DNA of 64,000 bases from Nostoc desertorum CM1-VF14 (lineage in GTDB: Bacteria > Cyanobacteriota > Cyanobacteriia > Cyanobacteriales > Nostocaceae): positions 18,353-82,352 of the forward strand of contig JAHHHR010000035.1 in the NCBI GenBank assembly GCA_019359245.1, given 5' to 3'. Made by a program: the position numbers and the translations under genes. Each line of letters starts with the position of its first letter. The stretch's first letter is position 1. This document shows positions 27,328 through 35,744 of the stretch, piece after piece. Below the pieces are notes generated by a model. The model was not told where the DNA came from. It worked only from the letters and a program-made list of their open reading frames with translations, and ran no database searches.

Positions 27328-27606
27328 TAATACCATTTCACGAAATACTTGATACAGATAGATATGTAGGGGCGTACATCTGTGCATTGGTGTCAACTTA
27401 ACGTGAAACCCTTGTAATGACCTGATATTCAGTTCTCTGGCTTTCCATCACAATCTGCGTTACCCCACCCTAACCCTCCCCTTATAAAGGGGAGGGAACT
27501 GGATTTCTTTTTTCCTCCCTTTATAAGGGGGGACTAAGGGGGGTAAAATGCCTGTGAAATAAGTGTTTGAGTTTAAGTTTACACCAATGACATCTGTGCG
27601 CCCTTA
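27328..27606 (+). repeat. dispersed repeat family A, copy 1 (MITE-like)
   Basis: A 280-base non-coding element. Its ends are imperfect inverted repeats: TAGGGGCGTACATCTGTGC then ATTGGTGTCAACTTAA on the left, and TAAGGGCGCACAGATGTC then ATTGGTGTAAACTTAA read inward from the right. The core (CTGATATTCAGTTCTCTGGC through AATGCCTGTGAAATAAGTG) is shared with copies at 60340-60660 and, inverted and truncated, 58535-58650. It has no transposase, so it would move only in trans. Confidence 0.75.
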
Positions 27607-27616
27607 CAGCAAAACT

Positions 27617-29389
27617 TTAGAAGGTGAAAGTTGTTCTCAGTGTACCGATAATTGCATCATCATTACCGCTGTTTTGACCAGGAGAGGTCAACCAGATCAC
27701 ACCAGGAGTGATTGAAATGTTATCTGACACGCGATACTTGTAAAAGCCTTCAAAGTGATAAGGTATATCATTGCCAGTACCAGCAAAACCTGGTCGGTTA
27801 AACGAATAAGGTTCTGCACCAGCAAAAATACCTAAAACGTTACCTGGTTTACCGAAGTCAGGTAAAGCTATCCCAACTCCGTAACTCCAAGCTTCATAAT
27901 CATCACCAACACCAAAGCCTGTGACATCGTGGTAAGAAACGAAGCCACTAATTGACAACTTATCGCTAGGTCTGAAGGCTGCCGATACTCCGTATGAATT
28001 ACTGGAAGCTGCATTTAGAGTACTGAGGGTGTTAGCTTGACCAGTACCTACAACGCGGTTGGCGCTACCTAAACCACCGCCTAAGTCAAATAAATTACCA
28101 CCTCCAGCACCATGATAACCGTGAACGTAGGTAGCAGCCAAAGCCAAGCGATCGCCTACACTAAAGTTCAACTGTCCAAGAGCTGCATAGTTACCTTCAA
28201 GCAAACCTTGATTTACTCCAGGATTATTAGCATTTGATGCTAAGTAGCCTACAGTCAGTGAACTTGGTTTAAAAATGCTACCACCGCTACCAAAGGGTAA
28301 AGTCAGTGCTGCACCGGCACCACCACCAATCCGATAGATGGGACTTTCAGAAGCAAAGGTAGACAAAGCACCATTACCACCATCAAAGTCTTCAAAGTAA
28401 GGGTTGTTAGTGGCAGCATAATCGCTATGAATACCTCCAGTGCCCGCCAAGTAAACTTGAGCTGGGCCTATAGGTACGTAATATGCCAGCCAGTCTATAA
28501 TCACACCGTTGTTACCAGTGCTACCGATTTGAAAAGTTTGTGTGCCTTCAGCAGTATCGATAGGAAAACCACCATTATCTACTTGACTAAAGGCTAGCGC
28601 ATTCCCGGCTGCAAGGCGGGTGTGTAAAACGTCTTTGCCCGTGAAGCTGGTTTGTAAGTCTAAACGTACCCTGTTTTGGAAGACAGTATTGTTAGCATCG
28701 CCAGTATTACCGCCAAACACATCAGTAACGGCAAAAATAGCTTCACCCACTAATTTTGTAGTAGTAGAAAACTGATTTGCTTCCAGTTCAGCAGCCCGTG
28801 CTTCTACAGCATCTACTCGGCCACGCAGAGTTGCTAGTTCTGCCGAGAATTCTTCTTGCAAACGTTGGAGAGTTGCTAAATCCTGTTTTGTCACCAAGTC
28901 AGCAGTTGCAGTGGCAATCAGTTCATTAACTCGATCTAAACAAGCATTTAAACCTGCGGCAAATTCATAGCGGGTTAGTGCCCGGTTGCCCCGATAAGTG
29001 GCATTGGGGTATCCTGCGATACAACCGTAGCGTTCAACCAGAGATTGCAAAGCTTGGAATGCCCAGTCAGTAGGCTGTACATCAGAAAACTGAGAAACTG
29101 ATGTGACTTGAGACAGTGAATTCTGGTTCTTGCCTTCACTGCTGTAGCGGTTAACTTCTTCTAAAACCTTATTTTCATCAGTGTTTTGGGCAACCAACTG
29201 CCGATTAACTTTTAGTTGCTCTGTTTGAATGGACATTGAAGCACTAGAAGCTATTGGTGCTTCTGTCTGAGCAGATTTTGCCTCAGAAGAGCTTGCTACT
29301 TCAGCAGCCATAGCCCCAGCGGAAACCAACACCGTCACTCCCAAAACTACTGGACTTAGTACCAGAGTTTTCCACAATAGATGAGACAT
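27617..29389 (-). CDS. SLH-domain OprB-type porin (iron uptake porin family)
   Basis: 590 residues from the ATG at 29389, with AGGAAA upstream. Signal peptide (LVLSPVVLGVTVLVSAGAMA), an SLH domain (VQPTDWAFQALQSLVERYG ... NRALTRYEFAAGLNACLDRV, about 105-155) that binds the peptidoglycan, a coiled coil (LQRLQEEFSAELATLRGRVD), then an OprB-type beta-barrel ending in the terminal aromatic strand IIGTLRTTFTF. This is the major cyanobacterial outer-membrane porin architecture; some members are linked to inorganic iron uptake. Together with the metal-related cluster that follows, iron transport is plausible but not proved. No Fur-like site is clear in its own promoter. Confidence 0.9.
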   Translation of the reverse strand: MSHLLWKTLVLSPVVLGVTVLVSAGAMAAEVASSSEAKSAQTEAPIASSASMSIQTEQLKVNRQLVAQNTDENKVLEEVNRYSSEGKNQNSLSQVTSVSQFSDVQPTDWAFQALQSLVERYGCIAGYPNATYRGNRALTRYEFAAGLNACLDRVNELIATATADLVTKQDLATLQRLQEEFSAELATLRGRVDAVEARAAELEANQFSTTTKLVGEAIFAVTDVFGGNTGDANNTVFQNRVRLDLQTSFTGKDVLHTRLAAGNALAFSQVDNGGFPIDTAEGTQTFQIGSTGNNGVIIDWLAYYVPIGPAQVYLAGTGGIHSDYAATNNPYFEDFDGGNGALSTFASESPIYRIGGGAGAALTLPFGSGGSIFKPSSLTVGYLASNANNPGVNQGLLEGNYAALGQLNFSVGDRLALAATYVHGYHGAGGGNLFDLGGGLGSANRVVGTGQANTLSTLNAASSNSYGVSAAFRPSDKLSISGFVSYHDVTGFGVGDDYEAWSYGVGIALPDFGKPGNVLGIFAGAEPYSFNRPGFAGTGNDIPYHFEGFYKYRVSDNISITPGVIWLTSPGQNSGNDDAIIGTLRTTFTF

Positions 29390-29990
29390 TTTTGTATTTT
29401 CCTTTCCCAAAAAAGACCCAAAATCACTGGCTTCAAGAAAAAGAGAACAAGCAGCTGTTGTACTTTTGGAAATCTTATCAGATTGTAGTGATATAAGCTA
29501 TATCTCACAAAACTTTTACGGATGAAGAAGCGTAAAGCTTTGCAGATAGCTTATATGCCAAAGGTTGCATTTATATAGGGGTTTTGGTTTATTTTATGCC
29601 ATTTATGGGGTTTAGCTTCTTGTTTTTAACCCTAATTTGTTGTAGCTCCTTTTTAGCCTTGAAAAATAACAGATTTCAACTAGAGTTGGCCATTGAATCT
29701 TTTTCAAAGCCTTGCTTTATCAGCAATGCCGAAAAATCTTTGCTTGGAACCAAGCACAAATAAATAAGGTTTTGAATATTTTATGGACAGAGTAAAAAAG
29801 AGCATTGCTCAATTCTCAAGGATTTGATTGTTATCTTTTTTTAGTAACCTCTCAATTAATTCTGTGAAAAACTATTAATTACAACGGCTTTAAATTAATA
29901 AAACACATAACTTAAGTCTCAAAGGAAGACATAAAGTCTGTTTTACCGGAACAAAATTCAGGATTCAGGAGTCAGAATTCAGTTTGGTAA

Positions 29991-30100
29991 GGGACTTCCA
30001 AAAAATGTCCCATCGCTGTGCAAGCAGGGGGAGCAAGGGAGGAAGAATCCGATCATCGTCTTTGCTCTAAAAATTGGATAATTTAATTTCTGGAAATCCC
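29991..30100 (+). repeat. dispersed repeat family B, copy 2 (MITE-like)
   Basis: 110 bases bounded by GGGACTTCCAAAAAATGTCC and its imperfect inverse TTTAATTTCTGGAAATCCC, with TAA directly outside both ends. The interior is G-rich and non-coding. Matches 51669-51790 at both ends. Confidence 0.6.
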
Positions 30101-30228
30101 TAAGCTGATGCGCGCCTAAATTGTATAAGCACTGTTTACGGTTGTTAACTGTCATCAGTCAAGGAAGATTACCCTCCTCCCTCGAAGGCAACAGACTCGG
30201 TGAAAATTTTGTATAGTTACATTTTGTT

Positions 30229-30245
30229 ATGATAATCATTATCAT
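30229..30245. promoter_or_regulatory. Fur/Zur-type operator palindrome
   Basis: ATGATAATCATTATCAT is a perfect 17-bp palindrome around C30237. Its core TGATAAT-C-ATTATCA has the 7-1-7 form known for Fur-family operators and is especially close to the Zur operator of Anabaena. It lies 115 bases upstream of the first HMA_2 gene. Which regulator binds (Fur, Zur or other) cannot be decided from sequence. Confidence 0.7.
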
Positions 30246-30359
30246 CAAAAATTATTGTTAAATATAATCCGGAAGACGCATACTTGACCCTTAAGCTTAA
30301 GGTACATTTAATCTATTGTTAACCTATTAACTTGATGTAGCTATTGGGTAACCCGGTAA

Positions 30360-31652
30360 ATGACTAAAAATACCAGTAATCGTGAAAAATTAAACATTTT
30401 AGCTAAAATATCTTCTAATTTAATCTCTAAACAACCAAACAACGGAGTCAATCAGAGTAAAAGCAAAGCGATCGCACAGTCAATGAAGTTACAGCCCTCT
30501 GGTGGGTTGCAAATAGTTCATGTCACTACCGGGCGTGTGCGACTCCGCACTACTGACAGTAGTCTTAACTCGATGCTAGACAGGATAGCCCAAGATTTAC
30601 GCTCCTTAGAAGGAGTGACGGAAGTTACTGTGAATGAGCAAACGGGCAGTTTGGTGATTAATTTTGATGAAGACAAGCTGTCATTACCGCGAATTTTGGC
30701 CCTAAAATCCGATCTTGAGATCCAACAGCCGCAAGCTTCGTCTGATTCACCTAGTAAGACCGATCCCTTTGCAGCTTGGAAATCGGCTTCATTTTGGAAA
30801 GAGCAGGGTATTTCCTTAATTCCGATGATGACAGGCTTGGCGGTAACAGGAAGATTGGGAATTCATGGCTGGGTATCGATTCCAGTTTACATGATTGTGG
30901 CGGATGTAACCCGTGGTGTAATTGGTTGTATTGGCTCTCAAGTTCCGACATCAGAAAAGAACGAGGAAAACCATACCAGTTCTGCGATAAAAAGCGACAT
31001 ATCTGAATTGGAATTATCAAAAGAGGAGCGAAATAATCTTGAGAAGCCTAGCGAGGTGACAGCACCTGCAAAGATTGACTACAGCGTAGTCCATGCAATT
31101 GATGGCCGTATTCGGTTGAATGTGCCAAAAATCGCCCAAGATCGAGCTTATGCGCGGCGGCTTGAGAGAATAGTGAAAACCGATGCTGAAGTTACAAGCG
31201 TGCGTATGAATTTTGATGCGGCATCGATCGCGATCGCTTATCAGTCTCGTAAGATTCCATTATCTCATTGGGTGAATCTGATGGAATTGGCATTGGAGAC
31301 AAACCCAGCAACACAGACAATCATAAAGGCTAACCAACCTCTACAAGAAGTTAGTCAAACTGCTGAAAGTACAGACGCAACAACGGTAAATGATCCTACT
31401 CCCGTTAGTCAGTCTGCTGAAATTACAGACGCAATAACGGTAAATGATCCTACTCCTGTTAGTCAGACTGCTGAAAGTACAGACGCAACAACGGTAAATG
31501 ATCCTACTCCCGTTAGTCAGACTGCTGAAAGTACAGACGCAACAACGGCAAACAAAACGAGTTCAAAGTTATCAAGTCTGTGGACTAACCTAAAATCGCC
31601 TGCAATGTCTTTCTCGTTAGGTGTTATGGCGAACTTACCCTTGCAAACTTAA
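30360..31652 (+). CDS. double HMA_2-like domain protein with peptide repeats
   Basis: 430 residues. HMA_2-like domain 1 at about 50-112 (LQIVHVTTGRVRLRTTDS), a hydrophobic stretch at about 150-185 (SLIPMMTGLAVTGRLGIHGW, PVYMIVADVTRGVIGC), HMA_2-like domain 2 at about 238-296 (YSVVHAIDGRIRLNVPKIAQ), then four 18-residue repeats (VSQTAESTDATTVNDPTP). The metal-binding GMxCxxC of true HMA domains is replaced by GR(V/I)R(L). Membrane association and partner binding are likely; metal binding is uncertain. First gene after the Fur/Zur-type site; 37 bases before the next gene. Confidence 0.78.
   Translation: MTKNTSNREKLNILAKISSNLISKQPNNGVNQSKSKAIAQSMKLQPSGGLQIVHVTTGRVRLRTTDSSLNSMLDRIAQDLRSLEGVTEVTVNEQTGSLVINFDEDKLSLPRILALKSDLEIQQPQASSDSPSKTDPFAAWKSASFWKEQGISLIPMMTGLAVTGRLGIHGWVSIPVYMIVADVTRGVIGCIGSQVPTSEKNEENHTSSAIKSDISELELSKEERNNLEKPSEVTAPAKIDYSVVHAIDGRIRLNVPKIAQDRAYARRLERIVKTDAEVTSVRMNFDAASIAIAYQSRKIPLSHWVNLMELALETNPATQTIIKANQPLQEVSQTAESTDATTVNDPTPVSQSAEITDAITVNDPTPVSQTAESTDATTVNDPTPVSQTAESTDATTANKTSSKLSSLWTNLKSPAMSFSLGVMANLPLQT
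31350..31552 (+). repeat. 54-bp coding tandem repeat, 3.8 copies
   Basis: Units begin at 31350, 31404, 31458 and 31512 and differ at a few bases. Each encodes the 18-residue unit VSQTAESTDATTVNDPTP (one copy with ITDAI). The period is a multiple of three, so copy number can change without frameshift; the near identity suggests recent expansion. Confidence 0.9.
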
Positions 31653-31689
31653 TATACAGTTTCAAATTGCGGAATAGTGGAGGGGAATT

Positions 31690-32535
31690 ATGGCTGGTTT
31701 AAATTTAGAAAGGGTAGCAGATTTAGACAAAAAACCAGAGCAAATAGTCACACACGAGATTAATAGCCCCGCAACGCCGCCTTCAAAGGTAGCATATAGT
31801 GTTATTTGTGCATCTCCCGGACAAGTGGGATTTTGCATACCTCAGATTACCGAAGATCCAAAATATGTGGAACGTCTTCTGGCCTTGCTTACCAATGAGC
31901 CTTTGGTAATCAATCAGGAAGTCGACAATACTATGGTAGGGTCAATTGCTATTACCTATAAATCTGATGTAAAGTCAGATGTTGAGATGCGATCGCATTT
32001 GGCTAATTTGATTCAGTCTGCTGGCAATCCAGAAGTGTTACCAGCAAATGCAAAGAAATTCAAACCATACTCAGATGCGGTAAAAACAGAAGACAAACAG
32101 GATAGAAAGCTAAAAATCCCAGCAGAGAAGCAGAAATCAGCAACATTCTCCTTATCCTCTGCGGATGTCTCAGTCTCTAAGACTAAAAGCAATTCGCTAT
32201 CCTCAACCGATTCTCAGCTTGCAACTCAACAAACAAAAAAACCTGCAAAAGTAGCTTATAGCATTGCTCATGCAATTCCCGGAAGAGTGCGGTTTCGTGT
32301 GCCTCGAATTGCCCGCGATCCAAAGTATGTCCAACGCTTAGAGGCATTACTCAAATCAGATTCTACAGTTACCAGTGAGCGAGTTAATAGCGCTGCAAAA
32401 TCAGTTGTTATTACCTATAAAACTGGAATGATGCGGGATTCTCAGAAGCGAGTGCAAAGCTTTTTGTCAGCAACAATATCTCATCTAGCCAGTTTAATTG
32501 AATCTGCCAATGATCCCGCCACAGCAATAAGTTAG
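31690..32535 (+). CDS. double HMA_2-like domain protein
   Basis: 281 residues, with GGAGGGGAATT before the ATG. Domain 1 at about 34-95 is degenerate (YSVICASPGQVGFCIPQITE); domain 2 at about 192-255 is canonical for this locus (YSIAHAIPGRVRFRVPRIAR). A Ser/Lys-rich linker of about 80 residues joins them, and there is no membrane helix. Probably a soluble partner of the ATPase encoded 143 bases downstream. No CxxC metal site in either domain, although domain 1 has one Cys next to the Gly-Phe. Confidence 0.75.
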   Translation: MAGLNLERVADLDKKPEQIVTHEINSPATPPSKVAYSVICASPGQVGFCIPQITEDPKYVERLLALLTNEPLVINQEVDNTMVGSIAITYKSDVKSDVEMRSHLANLIQSAGNPEVLPANAKKFKPYSDAVKTEDKQDRKLKIPAEKQKSATFSLSSADVSVSKTKSNSLSSTDSQLATQQTKKPAKVAYSIAHAIPGRVRFRVPRIARDPKYVQRLEALLKSDSTVTSERVNSAAKSVVITYKTGMMRDSQKRVQSFLSATISHLASLIESANDPATAIS

Positions 32536-32678
32536 TCAACCAATCTAGCTGATTACAAATAACCAAACTATTGATAGCTAACCAATCTCGCCAGATTGGT
32601 GGCTAATTTGCTCTCTTTACCTCAGCAAAGAGCCTAATTTTCATTGAAGTGTAACAATATTTGGAACAAAGAAAAGTA

Positions 32679-34928
32679 ATGGCAAAAGTAGCACTGGAAC
32701 TACCATCACCTCCCAAATCTCAATTCACTGTGTTGGAAGGCAATGGAAAAGTTTCTTTAATTGACATTAATGGACACTCTCAAGAACAGCTTCCCAACGT
32801 TACCTACAGCGTTGTCCATACAACTCCGGGAAGACTGCGGTTTCGTCTACCTCGCTTACGCACTGATGCAGATTATGCCAAGCGTCTGGAAGTATTGTTA
32901 ACAGCAGATGCGCTGGTGAAGAATGTCCGTGTCAAGCCTGCGGCAATGTCAGTTGCAGTTACTTATAAATCTAATAAAGTTTCTGATGCGAAGATGCGAT
33001 CGCATCTTCACGATTTGATTCAGGCTGCTAGTGAGGTAGTCGTTCTCAAAAACTCTACATCATCGGAAACTGAAAAAGAGCCATCTTGGCCAGGTTTACA
33101 ACTCTCTGCTGTTGCGACTACTTTAGCAGTGCTGGGAGGGCCATTAGGATTATCGATCCCGCCTTTGATAGTGGTGCTTCCGATCGCTCTGGCTACTTTA
33201 CCCGTTATCCAACGAGCATGGGAGGGTATTACGGTAGAGCGAAAATTGAATATTGACTTTTTGGATTTTATGGCGATCGCTATTACTACCTTCCAAGGTC
33301 AATTTCTCACACCATCGCTGATGCTGGGTTTAATTGAAGTGGGTGAAAATATCCGCGATCGCACAGCTCGTTCTTCTGCTCAACAAACTCTAGATTTACT
33401 TAGTTCTCTAGGGCAATTTGTCTGGGTAGAACGCAATGGCGAAAAGGTACAAATTCCCATTCAAGATGTGCAGCGTGGCGATACAGTAATTGTTTACCCC
33501 GGTGAACAAGTGCCGGTTGATGGTAGCATTTTGCGAGGTAAAGCCCTGTTAGATGAGCAGAAACTAACTGGCGAATCGATGCCGGTGCTGAAGAAAAAGG
33601 GACAACCAGTTTTCGCCTCAACCCTGGTACGAGAAGGACGAATTTATATTCTTGCAGAATGGATAGGCAACGATACCCGCGCCGGACAGAGCATTAAGTT
33701 AATGCAAGAAGCACCTGTCCACGATACCCGAATGGAGAATTATGCCACGAAATTTGCTCAAAAAGCTGTCATGCCAACTTTGCTACTTGGTGGAGCAGTA
33801 TTTGCCGCAACTCGCAACCCTTCACGAGCAGCCAGCGTTTTAACTCTAGACTTTGCTACAGGTATTCGAGTATCAGTCCCGACAACAGTTTTAGCAGCAT
33901 TAACTTATGCTGCCCGACGAGGTATTCTTATCCGTAGCGGACGGGCGTTAGAACAACTAGCAGAAGTTGATACCATAGTTTTTGATAAAACGGGGACACT
34001 GACTAAGGGAGAAGTTGATGTTGTCAGTGTGGAAAATCTCAATCCCGCAACCTCAAGATTACGGGTGTTGGAATTGGCCGCCGCCGCCGAACAGCGTTTA
34101 ACTCATCCAGTAGCAGAAGCAATTGTTCGCTATGCCCAAGCAGAGCAAGTAGAAATTTTGCCGCGTAGCAAGTGGGATTATCAACTAGGTTTGGGCGTAA
34201 AAGCTCAGATTGATGGAGAGACAGTTTATGTTGGGAGCGATCGCTTTTTGCGTACCAGTGGCATTGACATGGAAGCATTAAATGGCCACCAAAAATCTCC
34301 AAATTCATCGATTTATGTGGCTAGCAACGGTCAACTTCAAGGTATTATTAAATATAGTGATCTTCTCCGTCCCGAAAGTCGGGAAGTCATTAGGGCACTT
34401 TCGACGGTCGAAGGTGTGGAAATCCATATGCTAACCGGCGATAATAAGCGAACTGCGACTGCTGTCGCTGCTCAACTAGGTATTTTGCCGACGCATACTC
34501 ACGCAGAAGCTTTTCCAGAACAAAAGGCAACAGTTGTCCAACAACTGCATGAACAAGGCAAGACGGTTGCATTTGTCGGCGATGGAATTAACGATTCGCC
34601 AGCTTTAGCCTACGCCGATGTTTCCGTTTCCTTTGCCAACGGTTCTGAGATAGCCCGCGAAACAGCAGACTTAGTGTTGATGCAGAATGACTTGCATGGT
34701 TTATTAGAAGCGATCGCGATCGCTCGTCAAGCCAAGCAATTGATTCGGCAAAACACAGGACTAGTTGCCGTTCCTAACCTAGCGGCAATGGTGATAGCCG
34801 TTTTCTTTGGTCTTAACCCCTTAGCTGCAACAGTAGTCAACAATGGCTCAACCGTAGTTGCCGGAGTCAACGGTTTACGTCCGATTCTTAAAAGTCGTCG
34901 ACATAAAGCTCTACCATCGGCAAGATGA
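32679..34928 (+). CDS. P1B-type ATPase with HMA_2 domain, lacking CPx motif
   Basis: 749 residues from the ATG at 32679. One HMA_2-like domain at about 40-105 (YSVVHTTPGRLRFRLPRLRT), membrane helices, actuator LTGES (296-300), phosphorylation motif FDKTGTLTKGE (Asp-436), P1B-specific HP dipeptide (THPVAEAI, about 475), LTGDN and GDGINDSPAL (634). Catalytic residues are intact, so it should pump a cation. In helix 4 the usual CPC is replaced: TLDFATGIRVSVP aligns with the DYSCALKLATP form of another P1B subgroup, with Thr in place of its Cys. The ion is therefore unknown. Core gene of the HMA_2 cluster. Confidence 0.88.
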   Translation: MAKVALELPSPPKSQFTVLEGNGKVSLIDINGHSQEQLPNVTYSVVHTTPGRLRFRLPRLRTDADYAKRLEVLLTADALVKNVRVKPAAMSVAVTYKSNKVSDAKMRSHLHDLIQAASEVVVLKNSTSSETEKEPSWPGLQLSAVATTLAVLGGPLGLSIPPLIVVLPIALATLPVIQRAWEGITVERKLNIDFLDFMAIAITTFQGQFLTPSLMLGLIEVGENIRDRTARSSAQQTLDLLSSLGQFVWVERNGEKVQIPIQDVQRGDTVIVYPGEQVPVDGSILRGKALLDEQKLTGESMPVLKKKGQPVFASTLVREGRIYILAEWIGNDTRAGQSIKLMQEAPVHDTRMENYATKFAQKAVMPTLLLGGAVFAATRNPSRAASVLTLDFATGIRVSVPTTVLAALTYAARRGILIRSGRALEQLAEVDTIVFDKTGTLTKGEVDVVSVENLNPATSRLRVLELAAAAEQRLTHPVAEAIVRYAQAEQVEILPRSKWDYQLGLGVKAQIDGETVYVGSDRFLRTSGIDMEALNGHQKSPNSSIYVASNGQLQGIIKYSDLLRPESREVIRALSTVEGVEIHMLTGDNKRTATAVAAQLGILPTHTHAEAFPEQKATVVQQLHEQGKTVAFVGDGINDSPALAYADVSVSFANGSEIARETADLVLMQNDLHGLLEAIAIARQAKQLIRQNTGLVAVPNLAAMVIAVFFGLNPLAATVVNNGSTVVAGVNGLRPILKSRRHKALPSAR

Positions 34929-34999
34929 TCCAACTATGCCGACAAGAGTATCTTAAAAAGCTTTCTGAGATTTCTTAATTAAATAGGAGAAAATTGAAC

Positions 35000-35308
35000 A
35001 TGGCCCCTAAAATCAGTGATTTTGTTGAAGATGCAGGCGCTCCCGGTATTATAGCCGGAATTGGTGCAGTTCTCTTAGCACCTGTTCTACTGCCGATTGT
35101 TGCTGGAGTTGGTAAACCCTTAGTCAAATCAGTCATCAAAGGCGGAATTGGTCTTTATGAAAGAAGCAAAGGAACCATTGCAGAAATGGGCGAAACCTGG
35201 GAAGACATGGTAGCCGAAGCCAGAGCCGAACTTGCTGATGAAAAAGAAACCCCCGTATTTGAAGCGTCTGCCACCAATGGTGATAATGTCGCCGATAATG
35301 GTGTGTAA
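35000..35308 (+). CDS. DUF5132 family membrane protein
   Basis: 102 residues from the ATG at 35000, preceded by AGGAGA. The N-terminal half is a Gly/Ala/Val-rich hydrophobic helix pair (GIIAGIGAVLLAPVLLPIVA, then GVGKPLVKSVIKGGIGLY) and the rest is an acidic amphipathic tail (EMGETWEDMVAEARAELADE). This is the DUF5132 pattern. Glycine-rich hairpins of this type occur in small proteins of bacterial organelle membranes, which makes its place 71 bases after the ATPase gene notable. Function unknown. Confidence 0.82.
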   Translation: MAPKISDFVEDAGAPGIIAGIGAVLLAPVLLPIVAGVGKPLVKSVIKGGIGLYERSKGTIAEMGETWEDMVAEARAELADEKETPVFEASATNGDNVADNGV

Positions 35309-35744
35309 TTTCATCCGCTCATTAGCAAGTTAAATTCTTTGCCATAGGCGACTCCAATTCCCCTAATAAAAGAAGCCCACCCCCAACCCCTCCCCGCCTG
35401 CGGGGAGGGGAGACAAAGCAAAGCTTTGGCGGGGCGGGGTTCTCCGGGTTTAATAAGTAATCAAGCGGACATAATATAATTTATGTTTTGCAAGCCCCTA
35501 GAGCAAGATAGTGCAAAAACTCCTCGCTTCTCTTATTCCTGTGTGTTCTCTGCGCCGCGCCAGATGCTTCTCCCAAGGGGAGACGCTGCGCGTAGCTTGC
35601 TTCCCCGCAGGGGTACAAGTCGGCAGAGCCGCCCAACGCACTGGCTTCTCTGGGGTTCGTTTTCCATTAATTTTTCACTTATTTCTGTAAATAACAAACC
35701 CACAACAAAAAATCCACTATCACACAAGTAAAAAAGGTGGTTGC
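35309..35744. other. repeat-filled intergenic region
   Basis: About 435 bases. It contains the GC-rich repeat at 35376-35474 and, at 35570-35650, a palindromic GGGGAGACGCTGCGCGTAGC-type element widespread in Nostoc. An open frame across 35483-35731 is an artefact of the repeat. No other feature. Confidence 0.6.
35376..35474 (-). repeat. dispersed repeat family C, copy 1
   Basis: On the minus strand ATGTCCGCTTGATTACTTAT, then GAACCCCGCCCCGCCAAAGC and a hairpin CCCCTCCCCGC/GCGGGGAGGGG (35387-35410). The first 75 bases match the plus strand at 50891-50967. Non-coding. Confidence 0.65.

Larger units (their letters stand above)
29390..30359. other. 970-base divergent intergenic region
   Basis: Lies between the porin and the first HMA_2 gene, transcribed in opposite directions. 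It contains AT-rich sequence, short repeats at 29955-29985, a family-B repeat at 29991-30100 and the Fur/Zur-type palindrome at 30229-30245. No ORF with coding character is seen. Confidence 0.6.

Noticed and set aside
29390..29600. Fur box in the promoter of the SLH-OprB porin
   Set aside because: No GATAATGATAATCATTATC-like sequence is present close to that start; the only strong site is nearer to the divergent HMA_2 gene.
35483..35731. 82-residue plus-strand frame
   Set aside because: It runs through a palindromic Nostoc-type repeat and has no protein-like features.
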